Both the position numbers and the translations under genes were made by a program. The notes under the pieces were generated by a model. It did not search any database. It saw only the letters and a list, made by a program, of their open reading frames with translations, and was not told the origin of the DNA. DNA of 64,000 nt from CAVSJJ01 sp963771015 (GTDB lineage: Bacteria > Actinomycetota > Actinomycetes > Actinomycetales > Dermatophilaceae): the NCBI GenBank assembly GCA_963771015.1, contig CAVYRN010000005.1:248001-312000 (forward strand), given 5' to 3'. Positions 16,940 through 24,425 of this stretch are shown here, piece after piece; the stretch's first letter is position 1, and each line of letters starts with the position of its first letter.

Positions 16940-18463
16940 TCAGGCGACCACGCTATCGGCAACCTCGGCAACCGCGGCCCGCGAGTGGTCGCGCTCCTTG
17001 AGAACGATGACGATCCCGGCCATGACGACCATGCCGACGGCGATGGACACGATCCACCACCACCAGCTGCCGAGCAGCGGAAGGACCCACACCCCGCCGT
17101 GCGGGGCCCGCGAGGTCGCGCCGAACATCATGGACAGGGCCCCGGTGATGGCCGAGCCGATGGTCGAGGCGGTGATGATGCGCAGCGGGTCGGCCGCGGC
17201 GAACGGGATGGCACCCTCGGAGATGAAGGACGCACCCAGCAGCCAGGCCGCCTTGCCGTTCTCCCGCTCGGGCTCGGTGAAGAGCTTCGGGCGGAGCGTC
17301 GTCGACAGGGCCATGGCCAGCGGGGCGACCATGCCGGCGGCCATGACCGCGGCCATGATCTTCAGCGGGGTCGAGTCGGCCGCGGTACCCGCGGTGGCGA
17401 GCCCGGCCGTGCCGAAGAAGTAGGCGACCTTGTTGACCGGGCCGCCGAGGTCGAAGCCCATCATCGCGCCGAGGACGAGGCCGAGCAGCGCCGCGCTCGC
17501 CCCGGACATGTTGTTCAGGCCCTTGGTCAGCTCGTCGCTGAGCCAGGTGATCGGACGGCCGAGGACGACGATGAACAGCCCGAGCGTGATGATCGAGGAC
17601 ACCAGCGGGATGACGACGACCGGCATGACGCCACGGACGTACTTGTGGACCTTCCAGCTGCTGACCCACTTGGCGGCGAACCCACCGAGGAAGCCGGTGG
17701 CAAGGCCGCCGAGGTAGCCGGCACCCATGGTCGCGGCGACCGAGCCGCCGACGATCCCAGGCACCAGGCCGGGCCGGTCGGCGATGGCGTAGGCGATGAA
17801 GCCGGACAGGATCGGCACGAGGAACCCGAAGGCCGCCGCGCCCATGACGAAGGCGAGCGCCGCCCACGAGGTCATGCTGAGCGGGTCGAAGTTCTGGGCG
17901 ATGTTGTAGTTGCCCTCGGCGGTCAGGCCGTACTTGACGATCTCGACCGGGCCGTTCTGGCCGATGGCGACGTTGGACAGCATGAAGCCGATGGCGATGA
18001 GGATGCCGCCGGCGGCGACGAACGGGATCATGTAGGAGACACCGGTCATCAGCCACTGGCGGATCTTCGTCCCGGTGCCGACCCCCTCGGTGACCTTGGT
18101 CGCCATCCCGCTGGGGGCCGCCTTGGCCGCCGCGGCCAGGCTCGGGTCGGCCTTCCACTCCTCGACCGCGGCCACCGCCTGGGCGATGAGGGCGGGGCCC
18201 TCGGAGATGGCCTTCTTGACGCCGACGTCGATCGTCGGCTTGCCGGCGAACCGGTCCTTGTTGACGACCGGCAGGTCGTGTGCGAACACCACGCCGTCCG
18301 CGGCCGCGATGACCGCGGGGTCGATGGGGTTGCTCCCGGCCGATCCCTGGGTCTCGACGACCATCTCGTGGCCGGCCGCCTGCGCTGCCTGCTCAAGGGC
18401 CTCGGCCGCCATATAGGTGTGCGCGATGCCGGTGGGGCAGGACGTCACTCCGACGAACTTCAT
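16940..18463 (-). CDS. fruA: PTS fructose transporter subunit IIBC
   Basis: 507 residues. The IIB domain (1-100) begins MKFVGVTSCPTGIAHTYMAAE, where C9 is the phosphorylated cysteine. After a linker comes the IIC membrane domain (from about 130) with roughly nine to ten helices, including the fructose-family motifs GVSYMIPFVAAGGILIA and GFDLGGPVNKVA. No IIA domain is fused; it is the separate upstream gene, overlapping by four bases (ATGA). Imports fructose as fructose 1-phosphate. Confidence 0.95.
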   Translation of the reverse strand: MKFVGVTSCPTGIAHTYMAAEALEQAAQAAGHEMVVETQGSAGSNPIDPAVIAAADGVVFAHDLPVVNKDRFAGKPTIDVGVKKAISEGPALIAQAVAAVEEWKADPSLAAAAKAAPSGMATKVTEGVGTGTKIRQWLMTGVSYMIPFVAAGGILIAIGFMLSNVAIGQNGPVEIVKYGLTAEGNYNIAQNFDPLSMTSWAALAFVMGAAAFGFLVPILSGFIAYAIADRPGLVPGIVGGSVAATMGAGYLGGLATGFLGGFAAKWVSSWKVHKYVRGVMPVVVIPLVSSIITLGLFIVVLGRPITWLSDELTKGLNNMSGASAALLGLVLGAMMGFDLGGPVNKVAYFFGTAGLATAGTAADSTPLKIMAAVMAAGMVAPLAMALSTTLRPKLFTEPERENGKAAWLLGASFISEGAIPFAAADPLRIITASTIGSAITGALSMMFGATSRAPHGGVWVLPLLGSWWWWIVSIAVGMVVMAGIVIVLKERDHSRAAVAEVADSVVA

Positions 18464-18909
18464 GGGTTGACCACCTCTTTCTCGACGATATCGACTACTG
18501 CAGCCGCGTCCGGGGCCTCCATGAGGGCGGTCCGGAACTCGGCCCGCATGAGCTTGCGGGCCAACGCGGCGAGGATCTTCAGGTGCTCCTCCCCCCCACC
18601 GTCCGGAGCGGCGATGAGGAAGATGAGGGTTGCGGGGCCGTCCTCGGCACCCCAGTCGATGCCGTCGGTGGACCGACCGAAGACGAGCGAGGGCTCGGTG
18701 ATGGCGGCGCTGCGCGCGTGCGGGATGCCGATGCCGCCGGGAAGGCCGGTCGCCATCTGCTCCTCCCGGGCGCGGACGTCGGCGAGGAACGACTCGAGGT
18801 CGGTGCACCGGCCGGTGCCGACGAGGGTCTGCGCCAGCGTGCGGGTCGCCAGGTTCCGGTCCGGTGCAGCGAGGTCGAGGACGACCTGGGACTCGGTGAT
18901 GAGGGACAT
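18460..18909 (-). CDS. PTS fructose IIA component
   Basis: 149 residues. Takes phosphate from HPr and passes it to IIB. The conserved motif GGIGIPHARS holds the active-site His64. ATG 18909 has an AAGGAA ribosome site; the frame is open further upstream, but those residues do not resemble the family. Its stop overlaps fruA. The single-domain IIA beside a IIBC protein is one of the common fructose PTS arrangements. Confidence 0.94.
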   Translation of the reverse strand: MSLITESQVVLDLAAPDRNLATRTLAQTLVGTGRCTDLESFLADVRAREEQMATGLPGGIGIPHARSAAITEPSLVFGRSTDGIDWGAEDGPATLIFLIAAPDGGGEEHLKILAALARKLMRAEFRTALMEAPDAAAVVDIVEKEVVNP

Positions 18910-18947
18910 GCGGTTCCTTTCGGTGGGGGCCTGCGGATGGAGAGCGG

Positions 18948-19895
18948 TCAGTGCGCGAGGGTGAGCGAGAGGTCGGGGTCGAGCGTGACCTCGACCGGTA
19001 TGCCGGCCAGGTCGGCCGGGCTCGGGACGCGGCTGCCCGGCAGGGTCACCGCGGCAGATCCCCACAGGGACCCCGAGGCCAACGCGTCCTGTGGGCTGGA
19101 TCCCGCCGCCGTCGCGGCGAGGAGGCCGGCGAGCATGCAGTCGCCGGCGCCGACGGTGGACAGCGGGTGGCTGATCAACGTGCGGGCGTGGGCGACGAGG
19201 GCGCCGGTGACGAGCAGGGCACCGTCGGCTCCGAGGCTCACCACCACCGTCTCGATGCCGTCCGCGACGAGGTCACGCGCCGCGTCGCGAACGGAACCGA
19301 GGGTCGGCAGCGGGGCGTCGACGAGCTCGGCGAGCTCCTCGTGGTTGGGCTTGATGAGGCTCGGTCGGGCGGCGACGGCTGCGACCATCGGCCCCCCGGA
19401 GCTGTCGATGGCGACCCGGACGCCGAGCTCGCGGGCCCGGGCGACGAGGACGGCATACAGGTCGGTGGGGACGCCGGGCGGCAGGCTGCCGCAGCCGACG
19501 ACCCAGTCGGCCCCGCGTGCCGCGTCGGCGGTGGCCGAGAGGAGCGCGGCGACCTCCGCGTCGCTGAGCGCTGGGCCGGGCTCGTTGAGCTTCGTCGTCG
19601 TTCCGTCCGGCTCGACGACCGCGACGTTCATCCGGAGCGTGCCCGAGACGGGAACGCTGCGCCGGGAGACGCCGGCCTCGTCGAGGAGCTCCTCCATGAG
19701 GTGGCCCTCGGGGCCGCCGACCGGAAGGACGGCGAGCGTCTCGACGTGCTGGGCGGTGAGCGCCCGGGAGACGTTGATGCCCTTGCCGCCAGGGTCGATC
19801 CGGCTCGAGGTGGCCCGGTGCACCTCCCCGCGGAGGAGCTCGTCGATCGCGATGGTGCGGTCGACACTCGGGTTGGGCGTGAGGGTGACGATCAT
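18948..19895 (-). CDS. fruK: 1-phosphofructokinase
   Basis: 315 residues, PfkB-type ribokinase fold. Phosphorylates fructose 1-phosphate to fructose 1,6-bisphosphate. N-terminal MIVTLTPNPSVDRTI and PGGKGINVSRAL form the sugar site; the C-terminal signature STVGAGDCMLAGLL holds the catalytic Asp. ATG 19895 overlaps the fruR stop as ATGA. The context with fruA confirms the substrate over other PfkB kinases. Confidence 0.95.
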   Translation of the reverse strand: MIVTLTPNPSVDRTIAIDELLRGEVHRATSSRIDPGGKGINVSRALTAQHVETLAVLPVGGPEGHLMEELLDEAGVSRRSVPVSGTLRMNVAVVEPDGTTTKLNEPGPALSDAEVAALLSATADAARGADWVVGCGSLPPGVPTDLYAVLVARARELGVRVAIDSSGGPMVAAVAARPSLIKPNHEELAELVDAPLPTLGSVRDAARDLVADGIETVVVSLGADGALLVTGALVAHARTLISHPLSTVGAGDCMLAGLLAATAAGSSPQDALASGSLWGSAAVTLPGSRVPSPADLAGIPVEVTLDPDLSLTLAH

Positions 19896-20653
19896 GCGCG
19901 GTATACCTCCGGACCGGCCAGCTCGATCTCACTCGCCGTCTCGTCGTCGAGGCCGCTGTCGGTGAGGACGAGGTCGATGTCGGCAAGGGCTGCGAAACGG
20001 TGAAGGTGGGTGTGGCCCACCTTCGTGGAGTCGGTGACGACGACGGAGCGGCGGGCGGCGGCGACCATCGCCTGCTTGGCCAGGGCCTCGGCCTGGTCCG
20101 GCGTGGTCAGGCCGCGCTCCACGGAGAGCCCGTTGGTGCCGAGGAAGGCCACGTCGACGTAGACCCCGGACAGGGCCGACATGGTCCAGTCGCCGACGGC
20201 GGCTCCCGTGCGGCCGCGCACCCGGCCGCCGAGGAGGTAGAGGCGGACGCCGGGGTGGGTCGCGAGGATCGACGCGATGGCGAAGGAGTTCGTGAGGACG
20301 GTGAGGTCGGCGTCCGGGGGAAGCAGCTCGGCGATGGCCTGGGTCGTCGACCCCGAGTCGAGAAGGATCGTCCCCTGGGTGGGGAGCTCCTCGAGGGCCC
20401 GCGCCGCGATCGCCCGCTTCTGCGAGGTGAGCCGGGTGCTGCGGGTGGCCAGGCTCGGCTCGAGCTCGAGGCGCTCGACCGGGATGGCGCCGCCGTGGAC
20501 CCGGCGCAGGGTGCCCCGGCGCTCGAGCGCGGTGAGGTCGCGGCGGACGGTCTCGGCGGCGACGCCCAGCTGCTCGGCGAGCACACCGACCTCGACGCGG
20601 CCGGCGCGCCGCGCCTCGTCCATGATCCGCTGCTGTCTCTCGGGGGCGTACAT
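19892..20653 (-). CDS. fruR: DeoR-family transcriptional regulator of the fructose operon
   Basis: 253 residues. N-terminal DeoR winged helix (VGVLAEQLGVAAETVRRDL, residues about 22-40) followed by the sugar-phosphate-isomerase-like effector domain with LDSGSTT, the expected phosphosugar site. ATG 20653 is preceded by GAGGGAG. First gene of the operon, so it probably represses its own transcript with fructose 1-phosphate as inducer, as known for FruR proteins of this type; a promoter and candidate operators lie upstream. Confidence 0.9.
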   Translation of the reverse strand: MYAPERQQRIMDEARRAGRVEVGVLAEQLGVAAETVRRDLTALERRGTLRRVHGGAIPVERLELEPSLATRSTRLTSQKRAIAARALEELPTQGTILLDSGSTTQAIAELLPPDADLTVLTNSFAIASILATHPGVRLYLLGGRVRGRTGAAVGDWTMSALSGVYVDVAFLGTNGLSVERGLTTPDQAEALAKQAMVAAARRSVVVTDSTKVGHTHLHRFAALADIDLVLTDSGLDDETASEIELAGPEVYRA

Positions 20654-20701
20654 CGGACTCCCTCGTCCGGCCGGGGCGGCTCCCTCACCGCCGATGCCCC
20701 C

Positions 20702-20731
20702 ATCCTGGCCCGGTGGCCAGCCCGATGTCAA
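20702..20731 (-). promoter_or_regulatory. Promoter of the fruRK-PTS operon
   Basis: On the minus strand a perfect TTGACA (20731-20726) is separated by 18 nt from CAGGAT (20707-20702), close to the actinobacterial -10 consensus TANNNT. Predicted start of transcription near 20695 gives a leader of about 40 nt to fruR. This is the cleanest sigma-70-type promoter in the window. Confidence 0.7.
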
Positions 20732-20735
20732 CATA

Positions 20736-20795
20736 TTCGGTCACCCGTTTTCGTGGTTTCTGCTCCACTTGGGCAATTTCGGGCAGTTTCGGGCA
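20736..20795 (-). promoter_or_regulatory. Phased direct repeats, candidate FruR operators
   Basis: Plus-strand GGGCA motifs start at 20771, 20781 and 20791, each preceded by TTC or CTT, i.e. three copies of about TGCCCGAAA on the minus strand at exact 10-bp spacing. A fourth related copy (TGACCGAA, 20743-20736) abuts the -35 box. Repeats on one face of the helix are typical of DeoR-family binding sites. Assignment to FruR is inferred from position. Confidence 0.55.
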
Positions 20796-20924
20796 TCCTG
20801 GAGGCGCGCTGAGCGGGCGCCAAGGGAGGTCGGGGTGGACCGGCAAGCCCCGCCTCGGGCCCGAAACGGGCACGCAACCGCAGATCGACCCGCCACCCAT
20901 GGGCGGCCGCGTGACGCGGACGAG

Positions 20925-21003
20925 CTCCCCGGGGTGGAATCGAACCACCGTCGCTAGTCCTGATTCAAAGTCAGGCGGGCCCTGCCAGCAGACCAACCGG
21001 GGA
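20925..21003 (-). tRNA. tRNA-Gln (anticodon TTG)
   Basis: Acceptor stem TCCCCGG pairs perfectly with CCGGGGA; the anticodon arm CCTGA-CTTTGAA-TCAGG presents TTG (reads CAA, Gln); the T arm GGTGG-TTCGATT-CCACC is standard, and the D arm folds as GGTC/GGCC. In my fold the variable region is nine bases, longer than usual for Gln, so one boundary may be off. CCA is not encoded. It stands alone between the fru operon and the desaturase gene. Confidence 0.85.
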
Positions 21004-21183
21004 CGGCATATGCCGCCGTCGTTCCGGCAACCCCGGCCCCGACCCGAACCGGGCGGGGGACGCGAGCCGCCGCCAGGCGGCATACCCGATGAAGGCTAGT
21101 GGACGGGTGGGCCGACCACCGCCCCACGTCCCCTCGGCAGCGGACCCCGCCGCCCCCGCGCCCGGCCGGCCGACCCCGCACAC

Positions 21184-21220
21184 TGGACAGGCTACGCCAC
21201 CGTAGGTTACGGTGGCGTAG
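21184..21220 (+). promoter_or_regulatory. Desaturase promoter overlapped by a 13-3-13 inverted repeat operator
   Basis: CTACGCCACCGTA (21192-21204) and TACGGTGGCGTAG (21208-21220) form a perfect 13-bp inverted repeat around GGT. A possible -35 TGGACA (21184-21189) and -10 TACGGT (21208-21213), 18 nt apart, put the repeat across the promoter core. The geometry fits repression by a TetR-type dimer; the TetR gene just downstream of the desaturase is the obvious candidate. Confidence 0.7.
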
Positions 21221-21245
21221 GTTTCTCGACGAAAGGGCCCACCTC

Positions 21246-22193
21246 GTGAGCACGCTCGCCTCCACCCCCACCGCCACGTCCACGGCCGCGCCGGACTCGG
21301 CCCCGGAGCGCAAGCACCGCGGAGAGCAGGTCGCCCTGACCCTGTTCATCGCCGTGCCCTTCGTCGCCCTGCTGTTCGCCGTACCCGTCGCCTGGGGTTG
21401 GGGCCTGCACTGGCGGGACGTGGTCATCGGCCTGGTCTTCTACTGCGCGTCCGGCCTCGGGATCACCGTGGGCTACCACCGCTACTTCACCCACGGCTCG
21501 TTCAAGGCGAACCGCCCGCTGAAGGTCGCCCTGGCGGTCATGGGCTCGCTGGCGATCGAGGGCCCGGTCATCCGCTGGGTCGCCGACCATCGCCGCCACC
21601 ACGCCTTCAGCGACCGCGCCGGCGACCCGCACTCGCCGTGGCGCTACGGCGAGACGATCCCCGCGCTGCTCAAGGGGCTGTGGTGGGCGCACATGGGGTG
21701 GCTGTTCGACGTCGAGCAGACCCCGCGGACCAAGTACGCGCCCGATCTCATCGCCGACCCCGACATCAAGCGCGTCGACTCCCTGTTCCTCCCGCTCGTC
21801 GCCACCTCCCTCCTCCTACCCGCCGTCATCGGCGGCCTGTGGTCGTGGAGCTGGCAGGGCGCGCTCACGGCGTTCTTCTGGTCCTCGGTGCTCCGGATCG
21901 GCCTCCTGCACCACGTCACCTGGTCGATCAACTCGATCTGCCACGCCCTCGGCGAGCGCCCGTTCACGTCCCGGGACCGCTCCGGCAACGTGTGGTGGCT
22001 GGCCGTCCTCTCCTTCGGCGAGTCCTGGCACAACCTCCACCACGCCGACCCGACCTGCGCCCGGCACGGGGTCGACAAGGGGCAGATCGACATCTCCGCC
22101 CGGGTCATCTGGTTCTTCGAGCGGTTCCACTGGGCCACCGACGTCCGCTGGCCGCAGGCGAAGCGACTCGACGCCCGTCGGGTCGGGTCCTGA
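21246..22193 (+). CDS. Acyl-CoA/fatty acid Delta9-type desaturase
   Basis: 315 residues. Membrane di-iron desaturase with the three histidine boxes HRYFTH (78-83), HRRHH (115-119) and HNLHH (about 264), and four hydrophobic helices. It introduces a double bond into saturated acyl chains at the membrane, adjusting fluidity. GTG 21246 with AAAGGG upstream is preferred; residues read further upstream in the frame are Arg/Pro-rich and non-native. It is followed after 71 bp by a TetR regulator and is preceded by a large operator, so expression is probably lipid-responsive. Confidence 0.93.
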   Translation: MSTLASTPTATSTAAPDSAPERKHRGEQVALTLFIAVPFVALLFAVPVAWGWGLHWRDVVIGLVFYCASGLGITVGYHRYFTHGSFKANRPLKVALAVMGSLAIEGPVIRWVADHRRHHAFSDRAGDPHSPWRYGETIPALLKGLWWAHMGWLFDVEQTPRTKYAPDLIADPDIKRVDSLFLPLVATSLLLPAVIGGLWSWSWQGALTAFFWSSVLRIGLLHHVTWSINSICHALGERPFTSRDRSGNVWWLAVLSFGESWHNLHHADPTCARHGVDKGQIDISARVIWFFERFHWATDVRWPQAKRLDARRVGS

Positions 22194-22264
22194 CCCTGCG
22201 CCAGGCCGAGGAGCCCTCGGGCACCCGGTCTGCCGTCGCGGCATCGCCTCCGCAAGGCGGCACA

Positions 22265-22918
22265 ATGGCGCCCGTGACCGACCCCCAGCCCGTCCCCAAG
22301 AAGGCCAAGTCCCGCTCCCGGATGACCGGGCGCGAGCGGCGCGAGCAGCTCATCGGCATCGGCCGCAAGCTCTTCGCCGAGAAGGGCTACGAGGCGACGA
22401 CGGTCGAGGAGATCGCCGCCCAGGCCGGCGTGTCCAAGCCGGTCGTCTACGAGCACTTCGGCGGCAAGGAGGGGCTGTACGCCGTCGTCGTCGACCGCGA
22501 GATCCAGGCTCTCCTCGACGCCATCACCGGGGTCCTCACCTCCGACGGCACGAGCCGCCAGCTCATCGAGCGGGCCGCGCTCGCGCTGCTCGACTACATC
22601 GAAAGCTCGACCGACGGCTTCCGCATCCTCGTCCGCGACTCGCCGCCGGGTCAGTCGACCGGGAACTTCGCCAGCCTGATGTCGGACGTCGCGTCCCAGG
22701 TCGAGTACATCCTCGAGGCACAGTTCAAGCGTCGCCGGCTCGACGCCAAGGCCGCGCCGATGTACGCCCAGATGCTCGTCGGCATGGTGGCGCTCACCGG
22801 CCAGTGGTGGCTGGACTCCCCCAAGTACAAGAAGACCGACGTCGCCGCACACCTGGTCAACCTCGCCTGGAACGGCATGAGCGGCCTCGAGGCCAAGCCG
22901 ACCCTCACCGACAGCTGA
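22265..22918 (+). CDS. TetR-family regulator, FasR-like
   Basis: 217 residues. Basic N-terminus, then the TetR DNA-binding domain (about 20-70: RREQLIGIGRKLFAEKGYEATTV, EEIAAQAGVSKPVVYEHFGG split here) and an all-helical ligand domain with LLDYIESSTDGFRILVRDSP. The recognition helix GVSKPVVYEHF and the FDFIE/GFRIL-like region resemble the mycobacterial lipid regulator FasR. ATG 22265; an in-frame GTG nine bases on is possible. Location directly after the desaturase suggests that it controls membrane lipid composition through the operator at 21192-21220. Confidence 0.85.
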   Translation: MAPVTDPQPVPKKAKSRSRMTGRERREQLIGIGRKLFAEKGYEATTVEEIAAQAGVSKPVVYEHFGGKEGLYAVVVDREIQALLDAITGVLTSDGTSRQLIERAALALLDYIESSTDGFRILVRDSPPGQSTGNFASLMSDVASQVEYILEAQFKRRRLDAKAAPMYAQMLVGMVALTGQWWLDSPKYKKTDVAAHLVNLAWNGMSGLEAKPTLTDS

Positions 22919-22927
22919 CCCTCGACG

Positions 22928-22978
22928 GCCCGCGGGTCAGGCGGGCCCGCGGGTCAGGCGGGCCCGTGGGTCAGGCGC
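22928..22978. terminator. Three 17-bp tandem repeats forming overlapping hairpins between convergent genes
   Basis: GGGTCAGGC recurs at 22934, 22951 and 22968 with a 17-bp period. Each junction contains GGCCCGC...GCGGGCC, able to form a hairpin with a GGTCAG loop. It lies between the TetR stop (22918) and the tam stop (22986), so it can serve transcripts from both sides. Confidence 0.65.
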
Positions 22979-22985
22979 CCGCCGG

Positions 22986-23798
22986 CTACCGGCCGGTCCG
23001 GTGGGCCACGGCGAAGACCCGCCGGAACGGGAAGATGACACCCACCGAGCTGCGCGGGTACGCCTCGAGCAGGGCGGCGGCATACGGCTCGAGGAAGTCC
23101 CGCCGCTCGTCCCCGTCGGTGAGCAGGTCGAGGACGGGACGCAGCCCGGTACCCGACACCCAGTCGAGGACGGGGTTGTCCAGGGTTCCCTCGGGGTCCA
23201 GGACGTGGGCATACGTCGTCTCCCACGCGTCGACGGCGCAGCCGAGCCGGACCAGCAACCGGAGGTAGGTCGACGGCTCCCCGACGCTCGGCATGCCGAG
23301 GGCCGCGGTGAGCTCCGCGGAGCGGGCGTGCCACTCGGCCTGCTCGCGCATGAGCGCGTGGCTCGGCGCGTCGAAGTTGCCCGGTACCTGGAGGGCGAGC
23401 CACCCGCCGTCGGCGAGGGCGTCGACCCAGACGGGGATGAGGTCGAGGTGCCCGGGAACCCACTGGAGCGTCGAGTTGGTGACGATGACGTCGGGGTCCT
23501 GGCCGAGCGAGGCGGGGTCCCAGTCACGGAGGTCCCCCTGGACCCACTCCACCCGGCCCGCGGTATCGAGTGCACGGGCGGCCTCGAGCATCGCGTCGGA
23601 GGCGTCGACGCCGACGACCCGGGCGCGCGGCCACAACGCGGCAACCGCGAGGGTTGCGGGGCCGTTACCGCACCCGAGGTCGACGACGAGGGCTGGGTCG
23701 TCGACCCGGACCTGGGCCAGCAGATCGCCGAGTGGGCGGGCACGCTGGTCCCCGAACCGGGCGTACGCCTCGGGGTCCCAGCTCGGTTGACGCCTCAT
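22986..23798 (-). CDS. tam: Trans-aconitate 2-methyltransferase
   Basis: 270 residues. SAM-dependent class I methyltransferase with motif I VVDLGCGNGPATLAVA, VVGVDASDAMLEAA, and post-motif NSTLQWVPGHLDLIPVW, which is diagnostic for Tam (Q-W-V). It methylates trans-aconitate, an inhibitor formed from cis-aconitate, protecting aconitase. ATG 23798. Divergent from a MarR-type gene with a palindrome in between, the same arrangement as the tamR-tam pair described in Streptomyces. Confidence 0.92.
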   Translation of the reverse strand: MRRQPSWDPEAYARFGDQRARPLGDLLAQVRVDDPALVVDLGCGNGPATLAVAALWPRARVVGVDASDAMLEAARALDTAGRVEWVQGDLRDWDPASLGQDPDVIVTNSTLQWVPGHLDLIPVWVDALADGGWLALQVPGNFDAPSHALMREQAEWHARSAELTAALGMPSVGEPSTYLRLLVRLGCAVDAWETTYAHVLDPEGTLDNPVLDWVSGTGLRPVLDLLTDGDERRDFLEPYAAALLEAYPRSSVGVIFPFRRVFAVAHRTGR

Positions 23799-23842
23799 CG
23801 CGGTCCTCCTGTCCTCGGCAGCCCGACCGTCTCACCCAGGTC

Positions 23843-23856
23843 TCTTGATATCAAGA
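23843..23856. promoter_or_regulatory. Palindromic operator in the tam-tamR intergenic region
   Basis: TCTTGATATCAAGA is a perfect 14-bp palindrome centred about midway between the divergent starts (23798 and 23883). MarR/TamR dimers bind such sites; bound here one dimer could control both genes. Confidence 0.7.
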
Positions 23857-23882
23857 TGCTTGACGTGGAGTAGAGTCGCCGC

Positions 23883-24374
23883 ATGCCCGTCGATGACGTC
23901 GACCGTATCGTGTCGGCCTGGCGCCGGGAACGCCCCGACCTCGACGTCGCCCCTCTCGAGGTGCTCTCGCGGGTGTCCCGGCTGGCTCGGCGGCTCGACC
24001 TCGCCCGAGGCGAGGCCTTCGCGGTCCACGGGCTCGAGGGCTGGGAGTTCGACGTGCTCTCGGCGCTGCGGCGCGCCGGGGCGCCCTACGAGCTGTCCCC
24101 CGGCCAGCTCGTCGCCGAGACCCTCGTGACGAGCGGGACGATGACCAACCGGGTCGATCGGCTGGCCGCCCGGGGGCTCCTCGAGCGACACCCCGCACCG
24201 AGCGACCGCCGCGGTGTCATCGTCCGTCTGACGCCGACGGGCATGCGCACCGTCGACGCTGCACTCGACGATCTGCTCGAGCACGAGCGGCGCCTGCTGT
24301 CCGACCTGCCCGAGTCCCAGCGGACCGCCCTCGCCTCATACCTGCGCCGACTGCTCGCACCGTTCGAGACCTGA
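23883..24374 (+). CDS. MarR-family regulator, TamR-like
   Basis: 163 residues. Winged-helix MarR fold: the long N-terminal helix segment (VDDVDRIVSAWRRERPDLD), the DNA-binding region LSPGQLVAETLVTSGTMTNRVDRLAARGLLER and wing HPAPSDRRGVIVRLTPTG. The N-terminal helix preceding the canonical fold is characteristic of the UrtR/TamR branch. Divergent from tam; in Streptomyces TamR controls tam and itself in response to citrate or aconitate-type ligands. The ligand here is inferred. Confidence 0.88.
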   Translation: MPVDDVDRIVSAWRRERPDLDVAPLEVLSRVSRLARRLDLARGEAFAVHGLEGWEFDVLSALRRAGAPYELSPGQLVAETLVTSGTMTNRVDRLAARGLLERHPAPSDRRGVIVRLTPTGMRTVDAALDDLLEHERRLLSDLPESQRTALASYLRRLLAPFET

Positions 24375-24425
24375 GCCGCGGGCGGCGCGGCGACGCCGTC
24401 ATCGTTCCGACGATGCGCGGAGAGG

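Noticed and set aside
14912..18964. Very long plus-strand open frame (over 1800 codons) opposite glmU and the PTS genes
   Set aside because: A high-GC antisense artefact: its composition is Arg/Gly/Asp-rich, and all real motifs are on the minus strand.
20925..21003. tRNA as integration site of a mobile element
   Set aside because: No integrase gene, no direct repeat of the tRNA 3' end and no composition shift could be found in the window.
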